Assembly (NCBI GenBank): GCA_963761775.1
Contig: CAVXIF010000011.1
Coordinates: 1,054,001-1,118,000, forward strand
Origin: Parerythrobacter_A sp963761775
GTDB lineage: Bacteria; Pseudomonadota; Alphaproteobacteria; Sphingomonadales; Sphingomonadaceae
Length of the DNA: 64,000 nucleotides
Direction of reading: 5' to 3'
Part shown: one piece after another, positions 28,045-37,285 of the stretch
Layout of the letters: each line of letters starts with the position of its first letter
How positions within the stretch are numbered: the first letter of the stretch is position 1
Program-made: the position numbers and the translations under genes
Notes under the pieces: model-generated
What the model was told of the DNA's origin: nothing
What the model saw: only the letters and a program-made list of their open reading frames with translations
Database searches by the model: none

Positions 28045-30012
28045 ATGTCCAGCATGCACATCTATTCCAAGAACCGCCGCCTTCTCCCCGCCCTGTCCCT
28101 GACCGTCTCCTCACTTGCGCTGCCCCTGCTCGCCACCGCGCCCGCATCGGCGCAGGATGCCGCCAGCTGGGACCGCGCCCGCGCCGAAATGGTCGCCCGC
28201 GCGCCAAGCAGTATCGGACAGGCGGTTTCCCGTTGGGAGACGCTGGTCGCACAGCGCGACCTTGGGTTTGACGCCTATGCCGATTTCATTCTGGCCTATC
28301 CCGGTTTTCCGCAGCAGGACCTGCTGCAACGCCGCGCCGAGGCCGCGTTGGGCGACGAGCCGGTCGCTCCCGAAGAAATTGTGGCATTCTTCGACCGCAA
28401 TCCCGCGCTGACCAATGCGGCACGCGGGCGTTACGCGCTGGCGCTTGCTACGCTGCAGCGCCCCGAAGCGGCGCAGGCCGCGCGCGAGGCATGGCGCGGC
28501 GGCAGCATGAGCGGCCCGACGGAGCTGTATCTCGACGGCCTGTTCGGTTCGCAATTCACGCCCGACGACCAGCGCACGCGGATGGACGCGGTGCTGTGGG
28601 ATGGCGACAGCGAAGGTGCCAAGCGTCAGCTCGTGCGCCTCGATGCGAACACCCGCGCCGCTTTCCAGTCGCGCGTGATGTTCCAGGACGGTAACAGCGG
28701 CGGTGTCGATCAGGCCGCGCTGAACGATCCGGGCTATGTCTACGACCTCGTGCGCAGCTATCGCAAATCAGGCCAGACCGGCCGCGCAGTGCAGTTGCTG
28801 ACCACCCGCCCTGCCTACATCCGGCCTGCACACGATGCGGAAGGTTTCATCGGCGAGATGCTGCGCGTGGCGCGCGGTGCCGATGCCGGCTCCGCCGCAC
28901 GTATCGCCGGATCTGTCGACGATCTGTTCGCACCCGGCGCGGATATCTCGAAGATGTCCTACCGCCTGCGCGACGATTACACGTCCCTGATGTGGCTGGG
29001 CGGGACCAAGGCGCTGTGGGACCGTGGCGATGCCGCCACCGCCGCGCCGTTGTTCTATCGTTACGGCGCAGCGGCGCAGACCCCGCAGACCCGCTCCAAA
29101 GGCTTTTACTGGGCGGCGAAGGCTGCCGGACGCGCGGGCGATGCTGCCGAACGGCAACGCTACCTCGACATGGCGGCGGCGTATCCGGACCGCTTCTATG
29201 GCCAGCTGGCGCTGTCGGAACTGGGTCGCGTCGTCCCCCCGCTGGCCGCCAAGCCCGCGCAGGAACCCACCGCGCAGGAACGCGCCGCCTTCAACGCGCA
29301 ACCGCTGACCCGTGCCGTCGCAGAAGTCTCACGCGGTGCACCGTGGCGCACCGGTATCCGCTTCTATCGCGAGATAGCACAGCAGGCCGATACCGAGGCC
29401 GAGCATATGCTGCGCGTGGAGCTGGCGCGCGAAATCGGGCGGCGCGATCTTGCGGTAAACATCGCCGAGGCAGCGGGCGCGGACGGGCTGGACCAGTTCG
29501 TGGCGCAGGGCTTTCCCGTGCTCGACACCCCGCCCGGCACATACTGGACGATGGCCCACGCCATCGCGCGACAGGAAAGCCAGTTCGCACAGAACGCGAT
29601 CAGCCACGCCGGCGCGCGCGGCCTGATGCAGCTGATGCCCGGTACGGCGCGCGAGCAGGCGGGCAAGCTTGGCCTGTCCTACAGCCAGGGCGCGCTGATT
29701 GCCGATCCGGTGTACAATGTGCAGTTGGGCAATGGCTATTTCGTGCGGATGCTGGACTATTACGACGGCAGCTATCCGCTCGCCATTGCCGCCTATAATG
29801 CCGGTCCTGGCAATGTGAACAAATGGCTGCGCCGCAATGGCGACCCGCGCCGGGGCGGGATCGACTGGCTTACCTGGATCGAACGCATCCCGATCTTCGA
29901 AACGAAGAACTATGTGCAGCGCGTGATCGAGAACGCGGCAACCTACGAGCAGCTTTACCCGCAACGCGCCCGCTCCGGCACACCGCGCGTGGCAGGCGAT
30001 TTCCTGCGATAA
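28045..30012 (+). CDS. Soluble lytic murein transglycosylase (Slt type)
   Basis: A 655-residue periplasmic enzyme that cleaves peptidoglycan to 1,6-anhydromuropeptides. It starts with a signal peptide ending APASAQ, followed by a long alpha-helical superhelical domain. The SLT catalytic domain is at about residues 500-640, with the catalytic Glu in AIARQESQF and the conserved GARGLMQLMPGTA, NVQLGNGYF and AIAAYNAGPGNVNKW motifs. The frame is intact. Confidence 0.94.
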   Translation: MSSMHIYSKNRRLLPALSLTVSSLALPLLATAPASAQDAASWDRARAEMVARAPSSIGQAVSRWETLVAQRDLGFDAYADFILAYPGFPQQDLLQRRAEAALGDEPVAPEEIVAFFDRNPALTNAARGRYALALATLQRPEAAQAAREAWRGGSMSGPTELYLDGLFGSQFTPDDQRTRMDAVLWDGDSEGAKRQLVRLDANTRAAFQSRVMFQDGNSGGVDQAALNDPGYVYDLVRSYRKSGQTGRAVQLLTTRPAYIRPAHDAEGFIGEMLRVARGADAGSAARIAGSVDDLFAPGADISKMSYRLRDDYTSLMWLGGTKALWDRGDAATAAPLFYRYGAAAQTPQTRSKGFYWAAKAAGRAGDAAERQRYLDMAAAYPDRFYGQLALSELGRVVPPLAAKPAQEPTAQERAAFNAQPLTRAVAEVSRGAPWRTGIRFYREIAQQADTEAEHMLRVELAREIGRRDLAVNIAEAAGADGLDQFVAQGFPVLDTPPGTYWTMAHAIARQESQFAQNAISHAGARGLMQLMPGTAREQAGKLGLSYSQGALIADPVYNVQLGNGYFVRMLDYYDGSYPLAIAAYNAGPGNVNKWLRRNGDPRRGGIDWLTWIERIPIFETKNYVQRVIENAATYEQLYPQRARSGTPRVAGDFLR

Positions 30013-30049
30013 CGCGCGAAGCAGGCTGGGCGCGAAGCAGGCTGGACGG

Positions 30050-30565
30050 CTAGCAGTCGCCCAGCCGCTTGCCGCTCATTTTCATTACCATCTGCGCCTT
30101 GCCACCGGGGATGCTCTCGTCGGTCACGTCGGAGGTAATCGTCATCTCCATCGCCTCGGCCGATTGTGTGCCCGCCACGGTCATCACCGCCGCGCCGCCA
30201 TTGTCTGCCTTGCATTCAATGCGTCCGTTGATCTTGCCGTCCTTCGCGGAGAAATCAACCGTATCGCAGTCCTGCCCGTCCATGCTCTCGGTCGCGCGCC
30301 GTTCCATGCCTTCATTGAGCTGTTCCTGAGTCATGCAGCTTTCCGTCGTGGTCCCTTCGCCGACAACGGCCTTAAACATGGCGGCGGCTTCGGGCGGCGC
30401 GCCGGGAATGTCGAACTTTTCGACTGTCATGGTGTTGGCCCATTTGCCCGGCTGCATCTCGATCTCGTTGCCTGCGGCATCCACGGTCGTGCCACCTTCG
30501 CTGGCGGAACCGCAGGCGGCAAGGGCGAACGGCGCGGCGATGACGAGGGGAAGCAGCAGTTTCAT
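30050..30565 (-). CDS. DUF3617 family lipoprotein
   Basis: A 171-residue protein with a lipoprotein signal (LLLPLVIAAPFALAACGS, lipobox LAAC). The DUF3617 features are QPGKWANTMTVEKFDIPG near the start, the central cysteines in ESCMTQEQLNEG and GQDCDTVDFSAKDGKI, and the final MVMKMSGKRLGDC. The family is common in sphingomonads and of unknown function. The ATG at 30565 is chosen from the signal peptide. Confidence 0.85.
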   Translation of the reverse strand: MKLLLPLVIAAPFALAACGSASEGGTTVDAAGNEIEMQPGKWANTMTVEKFDIPGAPPEAAAMFKAVVGEGTTTESCMTQEQLNEGMERRATESMDGQDCDTVDFSAKDGKINGRIECKADNGGAAVMTVAGTQSAEAMEMTITSDVTDESIPGGKAQMVMKMSGKRLGDC

Positions 30566-30657
30566 GGCACGGGTTCCTTCGGAAATTGGGGAGTTGATTG
30601 CGGCAAAGCCTAACCGCACCGCTTGCCGCACGATAGCCCCCACCGTAAGAAACCCGC

Positions 30658-31158
30658 ATGGCTGCCTTTCGCCTCGCTTTCGTATTGCTGCTGGTCGTTG
30701 TGGCCGTTGTGACGATCATAACGCCGGTTTCGGCGCGCGACAGCCTTGGCGTGTTTTCGGACTGGGGCGCGTTTCGCGATGCCGAAACCCCGCGCTGCTA
30801 CGCGATTGCCAAGCCAGCCAGCCGACGTGAGACCGCCGCCTTCGCCAGTGTCGGCACCTGGCCGCGCCGGGGCGTGCGCGGGCAAGTGCATTTCCGGCTG
30901 TCGCAAGCGGTACGCGCCGGTGCCAAAATCCAGCTGACCATCGGCAGACGGAGTTTCACACTGGCAGGATCGGGCAACAACGCCTGGGCAAAGGACCGCA
31001 GGGGCGATGCTGCCATCGTCGCCGCGATGCGTTCTGCCAGCCGCATGACCGTTGCTGCCACCAACCGGCAGGGGCGCGGCTTTTCGGACCGTTATCCGCT
31101 GGCAGGTGCAGCCACCGCGATGGATGCCGCCACCGTCGCCTGCGCGCGCCGACGATAA
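30658..31158 (+). CDS. Invasion-associated locus B (IalB)-like secreted protein
   Basis: A 166-residue protein with a hydrophobic signal (RLAFVLLLVVVAVVTIITPVSA). The mature part begins SLGVFSDWGAFRDAETPRCYAIAKP, resembling the IalB family of alphaproteobacteria, with cysteines near both ends (RCYAIA and VACARRR). It probably acts in the periplasm; its function is not established. It is divergent from the DUF3617 gene and lies 61 bases before rlmN. Confidence 0.7.
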   Translation: MAAFRLAFVLLLVVVAVVTIITPVSARDSLGVFSDWGAFRDAETPRCYAIAKPASRRETAAFASVGTWPRRGVRGQVHFRLSQAVRAGAKIQLTIGRRSFTLAGSGNNAWAKDRRGDAAIVAAMRSASRMTVAATNRQGRGFSDRYPLAGAATAMDAATVACARRR

Positions 31159-31219
31159 GGTCGGACGCACACCAGCTCGCTGGCATTCCGGCGCGCCGCC
31201 GCCTATATCCCGGCCCGCC

Positions 31220-32638
31220 ATGCCAGACACCGACCTCATGCCAATCGCGGGACAGACCGATCCCGTTCCCGTCGCGCGCGCCATAACCCCGCGCGCCGAT
31301 GGACGTGTCGACCTGATGGGCCTGCCCAAGGCCGATATCCGCGCCCTGTTCGCCGAGGCCGGACTGGATGTGCGGCAGGCGAAGCTGCGCGCGAAGCAGG
31401 TGTTTCACTGGCTGTATCATCGCGGCGTCACCGATTTTGCCGCCATGACCGATATCTCCAAGACGATGCGCCCGTGGCTGGCGGAACGCTTCGTCGCGGG
31501 TCGGCCCGTCGTGGTCGAGGCGCAACATTCGAGCGACGGCACACGCAAATGGCTGCTGCAAACCGATGACGGCCATGATTACGAGATGGTGTTCATCCCC
31601 GACGAGGCGCGCGGCACGCTGTGCGTTTCCAGCCAGGTCGGCTGCACGCTGAACTGCACGTTCTGCCACACCGGCACGATGCGGCTGGTGCGCAACCTGA
31701 CGCCGGGCGAGATCGTCGGGCAGGTGATGCTGGCGCGCGATGCGCTGGGCGAATGGCCCGATGCCGCGTCGCCCGAAGACTACGTGCCGCATGGCCGCCT
31801 GCTGACCAATATCGTGATGATGGGCATGGGCGAGCCGTTGTATAATTTCGACAATGTCCGCGATGCGCTGAACCTGGTGATGGACGGCGAGGGGCTGGCG
31901 CTGAGCAAGCGGCGGATCACGCTTTCGACCAGCGGTGTGGTGCCCGCCATGGCGCGCTGCGGCGAGGAAATCGGGGTCAATCTCGCCGTCTCGCTGCACG
32001 CCGTGACCAAGGACGTGCGCGACGAAATTGTGCCGATCAACCGCAAATACGGCATTGAGGAATTGTTGCAGGCCTGCGCCGATTACCCCGGTGCCAGCAA
32101 TGCGCGCCGTATCACCTTCGAATATGTCATGCTGAAGGACAAGAACGACAGCGACGACGATGCGCGCGAACTCATTCGCCTGCTGCGCGCCTACGACCTG
32201 CCCGCCAAGGTCAATCTGATCCCGTTCAACCCGTGGCCCGGTTCGGTATATGAATGCTCGACCCCCGAACGCATCCGCGCGTTCAGCAACATAGTATTTG
32301 CCGCCGGTATCAGCGCCCCCGTCCGCACCCCGCGCGGCCGCGATATCGACGCCGCCTGCGGCCAGTTGCGAACGGCAGCGCAGAAGAAGAGCCGGGCCCA
32401 AGGGGAAGCGCGAGTCGCGAAGCCGGCGGGCGACGCGCTGGCTAACTGTTCGCGATGGGCAACGGCTTCACGTTCTGGCGGTATCGGCGCCGCTTCAGCA
32501 TTGGCAACACCACCGGTACAGTCCTCCCGTATTCACGGAGCGACGGGCTTGCGTCCGAACTTGTTGTTCATGGTCGCGTCGTTGCCACTGACCGAACGCC
32601 GCTTGGCGGTGCCGAAGCGGTCCGCAATCATCGCCTGA
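31220..32638 (+). CDS. rlmN: 23S rRNA (adenine(2503)-C(2))-methyltransferase RlmN, C-terminus frameshifted
   Basis: A radical-SAM enzyme that methylates A2503 of 23S rRNA and A37 of some tRNAs. The iron-sulfur motif is CTLNCTFCHTG; the partner Cys lies in the late TPRGRDIDAACGQLRTAAQKKSR region. The ATG at 31220 gives MPDTDLMPIAGQTDP. The open frame runs to 32638, overlapping the next gene by 184 bases, which is implausible. One frame over, a stop lies at 32443-32445, nine bases before that gene. With one missing base near 32400 the enzyme would be 408 residues, the normal length. I therefore think a one-base deletion near the end misplaces the stop. Confidence 0.92.
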   Translation: MPDTDLMPIAGQTDPVPVARAITPRADGRVDLMGLPKADIRALFAEAGLDVRQAKLRAKQVFHWLYHRGVTDFAAMTDISKTMRPWLAERFVAGRPVVVEAQHSSDGTRKWLLQTDDGHDYEMVFIPDEARGTLCVSSQVGCTLNCTFCHTGTMRLVRNLTPGEIVGQVMLARDALGEWPDAASPEDYVPHGRLLTNIVMMGMGEPLYNFDNVRDALNLVMDGEGLALSKRRITLSTSGVVPAMARCGEEIGVNLAVSLHAVTKDVRDEIVPINRKYGIEELLQACADYPGASNARRITFEYVMLKDKNDSDDDARELIRLLRAYDLPAKVNLIPFNPWPGSVYECSTPERIRAFSNIVFAAGISAPVRTPRGRDIDAACGQLRTAAQKKSRAQGEARVAKPAGDALANCSRWATASRSGGIGAASALATPPVQSSRIHGATGLRPNLLFMVASLPLTERRLAVPKRSAIIA

Positions 32639-33527
32639 CCCACACGCTGCCGGATGGCGCGCGCCTGGAGGTGGAAGCAGGGTGGATAAGCATGCTCAAC
32701 GCAGGCATCATCGTGTCTATAGACGGTCGAAACGCCATCGTGTTGTAATCGCAAAGCACCACGAAATTGGCCTTCCGCTTCGCATCCCCGCTCAGATGCG
32801 CGCAGATTGTCCACTCGCTTTTCCGGAAAAGTACCGGGAACATCGCAATGGAGGGCGAATCGTTGGGCTCGGCATGCTTTCCCGAGGCTACCCGACAAGG
32901 GCTGACCGAAGCGCGCGACGAGATGGTGGCTGATAACTACGATCCCGGCGCATGGAGGCGCAACCGCATTCCGTTGGCCGTCGATATCGCGCTTGGACTG
33001 CTTTTCTTTGTCGTCGCGAAATTCACAGACCTGACCACCGCCGCGTTGGTTGGTGCGGCGTGCGGCCTGCTTTTACTGGTGGCGCAGCGGATGACGAAGG
33101 TCGACCTGCTCGGCGGGCTGGCCCTGTTCGGGATCGGGCTGATGCTGTTTTCCGCCGCGCTCGCCCTGCTCTTTCAAAGCGACGAAGCGGTGAAATATCG
33201 CGCCACCGTCGTCGGCGTGACGAGCGCGATGCTGTTTTTCGCCGATGACCTTTCCGGTGGCAAGCGGCTGGCGAACCGGCTGATGCGTTACCTGCCTTAT
33301 ACCGATATCGACGCGGCGCGGCTGGGTATCGGCATGGGTTTGCTGGGCCTCTAATGGCAACCGCCAATCAGACCGTCGCCATGCTGGCATCGACAGATGT
33401 GTGGCTGTTTTATTCGACCTTTGCCGATTTCGGGGTGACGATGGTGTTGATCATGATCGTGTTCAGCTATGCACGCGGACGGATGTTGCCGAATGCGGCT
33501 CCAGCCTACCGGGTGGACCGGATGTGA
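32455..33527 (+). pseudogene. YciB/IspZ-like septation membrane protein with N-terminal extension, frame broken several times
   Basis: An inner-membrane protein whose C-terminal part resembles YciB/IspZ (septation and intermembrane phospholipid-transport family). The first frame (32455-32748) gives a soluble domain, MGNGFTFWRYRRRFSIGNTT to a stop. A segment with PLAFPEKYREH lies in another frame (about 32760-32845). The ATG at 32848 (MEGESLG) starts the membrane part, with IALGLLFFVVAKFTDLTTAAL and LPYTDIDAARLGIGMGLLG. A further shift at about 33350 continues as ATANQTVAMLASTDVWLFY, matching the YciB end, with stop at 33525-33527. Three breaks in 1 kb could mean real decay, but the neighbours are broken too, so local sequence error is more likely. 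Confidence 0.6.
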
Positions 33528-34130
33528 GCGAGTGACGCCGCCACCATCGCATTTTACGAGGCGCAGGCTCCTTTCTACACGCTGAGCACGGCGCAAGGTC
33601 CGCATCGGCATCTTGCGCCGTTCCTGGCGCGGCTCGGTCCCCGTGCGCGGGTGCTTGAGCTTGGCTGTGGCGGCGGGCGCGATACAGCACAGATGGCGAA
33701 GGCCGGGTTTGCCGTGGACGCGACGGACGGCGTTGCGGCGATGGTGCGCAAGGCGCGCGAGCGGACCGGATTGCCGGTGCGCGAGATGCGGTTCGACGCG
33801 CTGGATGCGGACGCCGAGTATGACGCTGTCTGGGCGCATGCCTGCCTGCTGCATGTTCCTTCTGAAAAGCTCCCGGTCATCCTGACTGCCATCCATCGCG
33901 CGTTACGCCCCGGCGGCTGGCATTTTGCGAATTACAAGCTCGGGCCAGCGGGCGAGGAAGGCGACGGGCGCGATCTTCTCGGCCGCCTGCACAATTTTCC
34001 GCGCGCCGGCTGGTTGCGCGATACGTACACCGAAGCAGGGTTTGGTGTGGTCGACAGCGAAACCTACGTCGGAAACGCCAGCGACGGCACGCAGCGTGAC
34101 TGGCTGGCACTGACGGTGCGCAAGCCGTGA
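33524..34130 (+). CDS. SAM-dependent class I methyltransferase, start region frameshifted
   Basis: A small methyltransferase of about 201 residues. SAM-binding motif I is RVLELGCGGGRDTAQMA, followed by motif II (VDATDGVAAMVRKAR) and motif IV (YDAVWAHACLLHVP). The coding frame is open from 33528 and encodes DAATIAFYEAQAPFYTLSTA, typical for this family, but no start codon is in frame before 33651, which falls inside motif I. Removing one base at about 33532 joins a GTG at 33524, which overlaps the previous stop. The substrate is unknown. Its stop overlaps the MOSC gene start (GTGA). Confidence 0.78.
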
Positions 34131-34777
34131 AGGTTGCGGTCACTGCCCTGTGCGTCGGCCAGCCGAAGACATTCCGCGCAGCGGACACGAGCGCCATCGC
34201 CAAAGCACCCGTCGCAGGTCCGGTGGCGATCAACATGCTCGGCATCGAGGGTGACGCGCAAGCCGATACGAAAAACCACGGCGGACCGCATATGGCCGTG
34301 CATCTCTATCCGCGCGACCACTACGCCCGCTGGCAGACCGCAATCGGCGACCACCCGCTTCTGAAATCGGCCAACGCATTCGGTGAAAATCTCGTCGCCG
34401 CCGGTATCGACGAAACGCAGGTGCATATTGGCGACCGCTTTCGGCTCGGCACCGCGTTGCTCGAAGTAAGCCAGCCGCGCAAACCGTGCTGGAAGATCGA
34501 GCATCGCTTCGGTCGCAAGGGCATGGTCGCGCATATCCTGCGAAGCGGCTGGTGCGGCTGGTATTTCCGCGTGATCGAACCCGGCTCTGCGCAAGCGGGC
34601 GACGTGCTGGAGCGGGTCACCGATGCCGGAGCAGTAACCGTCGCCTGCGCCTTTATGATATTATGGGGCAATCCCAAGGAAGTCAGCGCCGAGGATTACG
34701 CGACCCTCGCAGACGTCGCGGCGCTGACGCCAAGCCTTCGCAGGACGCTGCTGGAGCGCGCCGCGAAGGGTCAGTAG
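34127..34777 (+). CDS. MOSC domain-containing protein (YiiM-like)
   Basis: A 216-residue molybdenum-cofactor sulfurase C-terminal (MOSC) domain protein of the YiiM kind, probably handling molybdenum cofactor or reducing N-hydroxylated compounds. Motifs are IEGDAQADTKNHGGPHMAVHLYP, AFGENLVAAGID and the conserved Cys in QPRKPCWKIEHRFGRKGM. The C-terminal three-helix part (EVSAEDYATLADVAALTPSLRRTL) fits YiiM. It starts at a GTG overlapping the methyltransferase stop. It overlaps the convergent gene at 34771 by seven bases. Confidence 0.87.
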   Translation: MKVAVTALCVGQPKTFRAADTSAIAKAPVAGPVAINMLGIEGDAQADTKNHGGPHMAVHLYPRDHYARWQTAIGDHPLLKSANAFGENLVAAGIDETQVHIGDRFRLGTALLEVSQPRKPCWKIEHRFGRKGMVAHILRSGWCGWYFRVIEPGSAQAGDVLERVTDAGAVTVACAFMILWGNPKEVSAEDYATLADVAALTPSLRRTLLERAAKGQ

Positions 34778-36396
34778 CCTGCTTCCTCCCGCGTCAGGGT
34801 GATCGGATCAACAGGGACTAGCCGCCCTACCCTACTTAATGCTGCGCGCACGCTGGCATCGGCAAGCATTGCCCGGCGTGACGTTTCTACGAAGCGTCCC
34901 GACACCGTAAGCCTGTTGGCAAGAGGCGGTTGCAGAAACGCAAGGGCGTCGTCCGGATCGCGGCTGCTTAACTGTGCGGTAAGGGCCGCCGCCGCCGCCT
35001 CCGAACGTCCCAGTCTTACCATCGTATCGACGTAGGTACCGATCCCGCCCTGCTTGCCTGCCTCCAGCGATGCCAACGCTTGTGTGGCCTCATCCAACCG
35101 CCCCAGCGCATCGAGCGCCAGCACCCGCACGGCAATCATTGGATAGCGGCCATTCAGAGCCGTCCGAAGTTCTTCCATCTCTGCCAGTGCCGGTTCGATC
35201 AGCAGCAGCCCTTCAAGCGCATCGCCACTATCGACGAGCAACTTGGCATGGTTTGCAGTAACGTTGATCCGGTTCACGCCGTCATATGGTGCGACGGCCC
35301 GCTCGACCCGGCGATAGAACGATTTCGCCGCATCGGGCGTTTCCGCCAGTTCGTAAGCCCGCGCCAGCTGTGCGGCCCAGTGGCTAAGATCGTCGAGCGT
35401 CTGGGGATCGAACCGCTTTGCCAGCAGGCGATCCATCTCGGGACCATAGACGGCAACGACATGCGCCGGATCTCCAAAACCGCACAAAGCACCCAAGAGC
35501 ATACGGCGGCCCGGGCCCGTGTCTTCCTCGCGCAATTCCGCACGGCGCGCCGCAACAAGGCGCTTGGCTCGTTCCCGCCAGGCCTCGGGTGTCTGCGCGA
35601 TATCCGACCAATACGCGGCATATGTATTTCGGGCCAGAATCCTCTGCACCAGTTCGGGCGTGTCGAGACGCGACAGGGCGCGCTGCGCATCGGCGCTGCG
35701 TGCCGGATCGGGCGCGGCGTTTTCGAACACCGCGAACGCGAGCGCTTCGCCCTGTTGCGCAGAACCGGGCTCGTAGCCGATACGATCCAGTGCCAGCAGC
35801 AGCGCCGCACGGGTATCGAGATGATCTTGAGCGCTTAGATTGCCCATCAAGGCATCGAGCGTATAGCCATCGATAGCGCGCGCTGCCTTGGCGTCGCTGG
35901 CCGCCAGTTCCGTCCACCAGCGTGCGGCAACCTGCGCCTCGTTTGTATAGGCAAGCGCGTATACCGCACCCAGCTTTACCCCCAACGTGTCCGGATAGGT
36001 TACGATGGTCCCGGCAAAATGGTCGCGCGCTTCCGTGGTACGACCTGCCTCCGCCAACAATTGGCCGACCTGCATGCTCGCAATCAGATGCCATGAGGAC
36101 GGGGCTTCGAGCGACGGCAACAAGGCCCTGAACTTTGCCAGCTTACGGTCAGCAGATTGCTCCGAAAGCGCCGAAACCAGGCTTCGTGCCAGTTCGGGCG
36201 GGAGTTCGGTTGGCGTCGCGACCGGCGGCCGTTTGACAGTGCGCACGGGCGGAACCGCAGCGGAGGACGCCTGTTGCGCGAAAGCCGGTGCGGCCGACGT
36301 CCCCGGCCCTATTATCCCCGGCCCTATCATCCCCGGCCCTATCATCCCCGGCCCGATCGTCGCCATCGCCGCTGCGAACCCGGTCAATCTTCGCAT
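34771..36396 (-). CDS. Large secreted alpha-helical (TPR-like) hypothetical protein
   Basis: A 541-residue exported protein of unknown function. After the signal region comes an alanine- and leucine-rich helical protein with TPR-like segments, for example QVGQLLAEAGRTTEARDHF and HWAAQLARAYELAETPDAAKSFYRR, suggesting a solenoid. The N-terminus is odd: residues 15-32 consist of a fourfold GPG(M/I)I repeat placed before the likely signal cleavage site (APAFA), encoded by a 15-base tandem repeat. It is convergent with the MOSC gene and divergent from the SDR gene. No catalytic motif is visible. Confidence 0.8.
   Translation of the reverse strand: MRRLTGFAAAMATIGPGMIGPGMIGPGIIGPGTSAAPAFAQQASSAAVPPVRTVKRPPVATPTELPPELARSLVSALSEQSADRKLAKFRALLPSLEAPSSWHLIASMQVGQLLAEAGRTTEARDHFAGTIVTYPDTLGVKLGAVYALAYTNEAQVAARWWTELAASDAKAARAIDGYTLDALMGNLSAQDHLDTRAALLLALDRIGYEPGSAQQGEALAFAVFENAAPDPARSADAQRALSRLDTPELVQRILARNTYAAYWSDIAQTPEAWRERAKRLVAARRAELREEDTGPGRRMLLGALCGFGDPAHVVAVYGPEMDRLLAKRFDPQTLDDLSHWAAQLARAYELAETPDAAKSFYRRVERAVAPYDGVNRINVTANHAKLLVDSGDALEGLLLIEPALAEMEELRTALNGRYPMIAVRVLALDALGRLDEATQALASLEAGKQGGIGTYVDTMVRLGRSEAAAAALTAQLSSRDPDDALAFLQPPLANRLTVSGRFVETSRRAMLADASVRAALSRVGRLVPVDPITLTREEAGY
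36301..36360. repeat. 15-bp tandem repeat (four units) inside a signal-peptide region
   Basis: Four head-to-tail units of CCCCGGCCCTATCAT: the first differs at one base, the second and third are exact, the fourth differs at two or more. Each encodes five residues (GPGMI or GPGII) of the minus-strand secreted protein, so copy number changes keep the frame. Confidence 0.95.
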
Positions 36397-36520
36397 CGAT
36401 CTACTCCTTGCGTCACATACCGTATGTGTGACGAGCGTAGGCCAGCGCGCCGCCGCTGACTATTGCTAACCTGCATGTGCGCCCTTCCCTAAGCCTACCC
36501 GGTCTGACTATCATACAGGC

Positions 36521-37285
36521 ATGCGCGACACTCCCCTCCCCGCTGTTCTCGTGACCGGTGCGGCCAAGCGGTTGGGCGCGGCGGTTGCGCAGGCGTTCGG
36601 CGCGGCGGGCTGGCATGTGGTGATCCATTACGGCACCTCTGCACAGGCGGCGGAGGCGCTGGCGGAGCAGCTCCCCAGCGCGGAAGCCATTCACTGCGAT
36701 CTGGCCGACAGCAGCGCGGCGGTGCGGATGGTCGAGACGCTGGCGGCGCGGCTTCCCGACTGGCGCGTGCTGGTCAACTGCGCGGCGATTTTCCGGCCCG
36801 ACGATGTAACCGCGCTGGACCCGCTGACGTATGACCGATGTATGGCGATCAACGCGAAGACCCCGATCCGCATGACACAGGCATTCCTGCAACATGCGCG
36901 CGGCGAAGGTCCGCGCACCGCGATCCAGTTCACCGACCAGAAGCTGGAAAATCCCAATCCCGATTTCTTCAGCTACACGCTGAGCAAGCATGCCGCTGCC
37001 TCCGCCATTCCGATGCTGGCGATGGCGAACCCGCAGGACCGTATCTACGGCCTCGCCCCCGGTGCCATCCTGCCAAGCCACGACCAGGACGAAGACGAGG
37101 CGGATCGCAGCCATGTCCTCAACCTGCTGGAACGTCGCACCAATGCGGATGAGATCGCCGATGCGGCGCTGTTCCTCGCCACCGGCGCACTGGCGAGCGG
37201 CGAGACGCTGTTTATCGATAGCGGCCAGCACCTGCTCGACCAGCCGCGCGACGTAATTTATCTGGCCCGCGAGACCGAAGCATGA
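36521..37285 (+). CDS. SDR family oxidoreductase (pteridine-reductase-like)
   Basis: A 254-residue short-chain dehydrogenase. The cofactor motif is VLVTGAAKRLGAAVAQAF, the NxAxxF segment is VLVNCAAIFRPDD, and the catalytic motif is FFSYTLSKHAAASAIPML (YxxxK). The TGAAKRLG form is typical of FolM/pteridine reductase relatives that reduce dihydropterins. It overlaps the cytochrome b gene by four bases (ATGA) and so belongs to the molybdoenzyme operon. A link to pterin chemistry is suggestive but unproven. Confidence 0.85.
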   Translation: MRDTPLPAVLVTGAAKRLGAAVAQAFGAAGWHVVIHYGTSAQAAEALAEQLPSAEAIHCDLADSSAAVRMVETLAARLPDWRVLVNCAAIFRPDDVTALDPLTYDRCMAINAKTPIRMTQAFLQHARGEGPRTAIQFTDQKLENPNPDFFSYTLSKHAAASAIPMLAMANPQDRIYGLAPGAILPSHDQDEDEADRSHVLNLLERRTNADEIADAALFLATGALASGETLFIDSGQHLLDQPRDVIYLARETEA

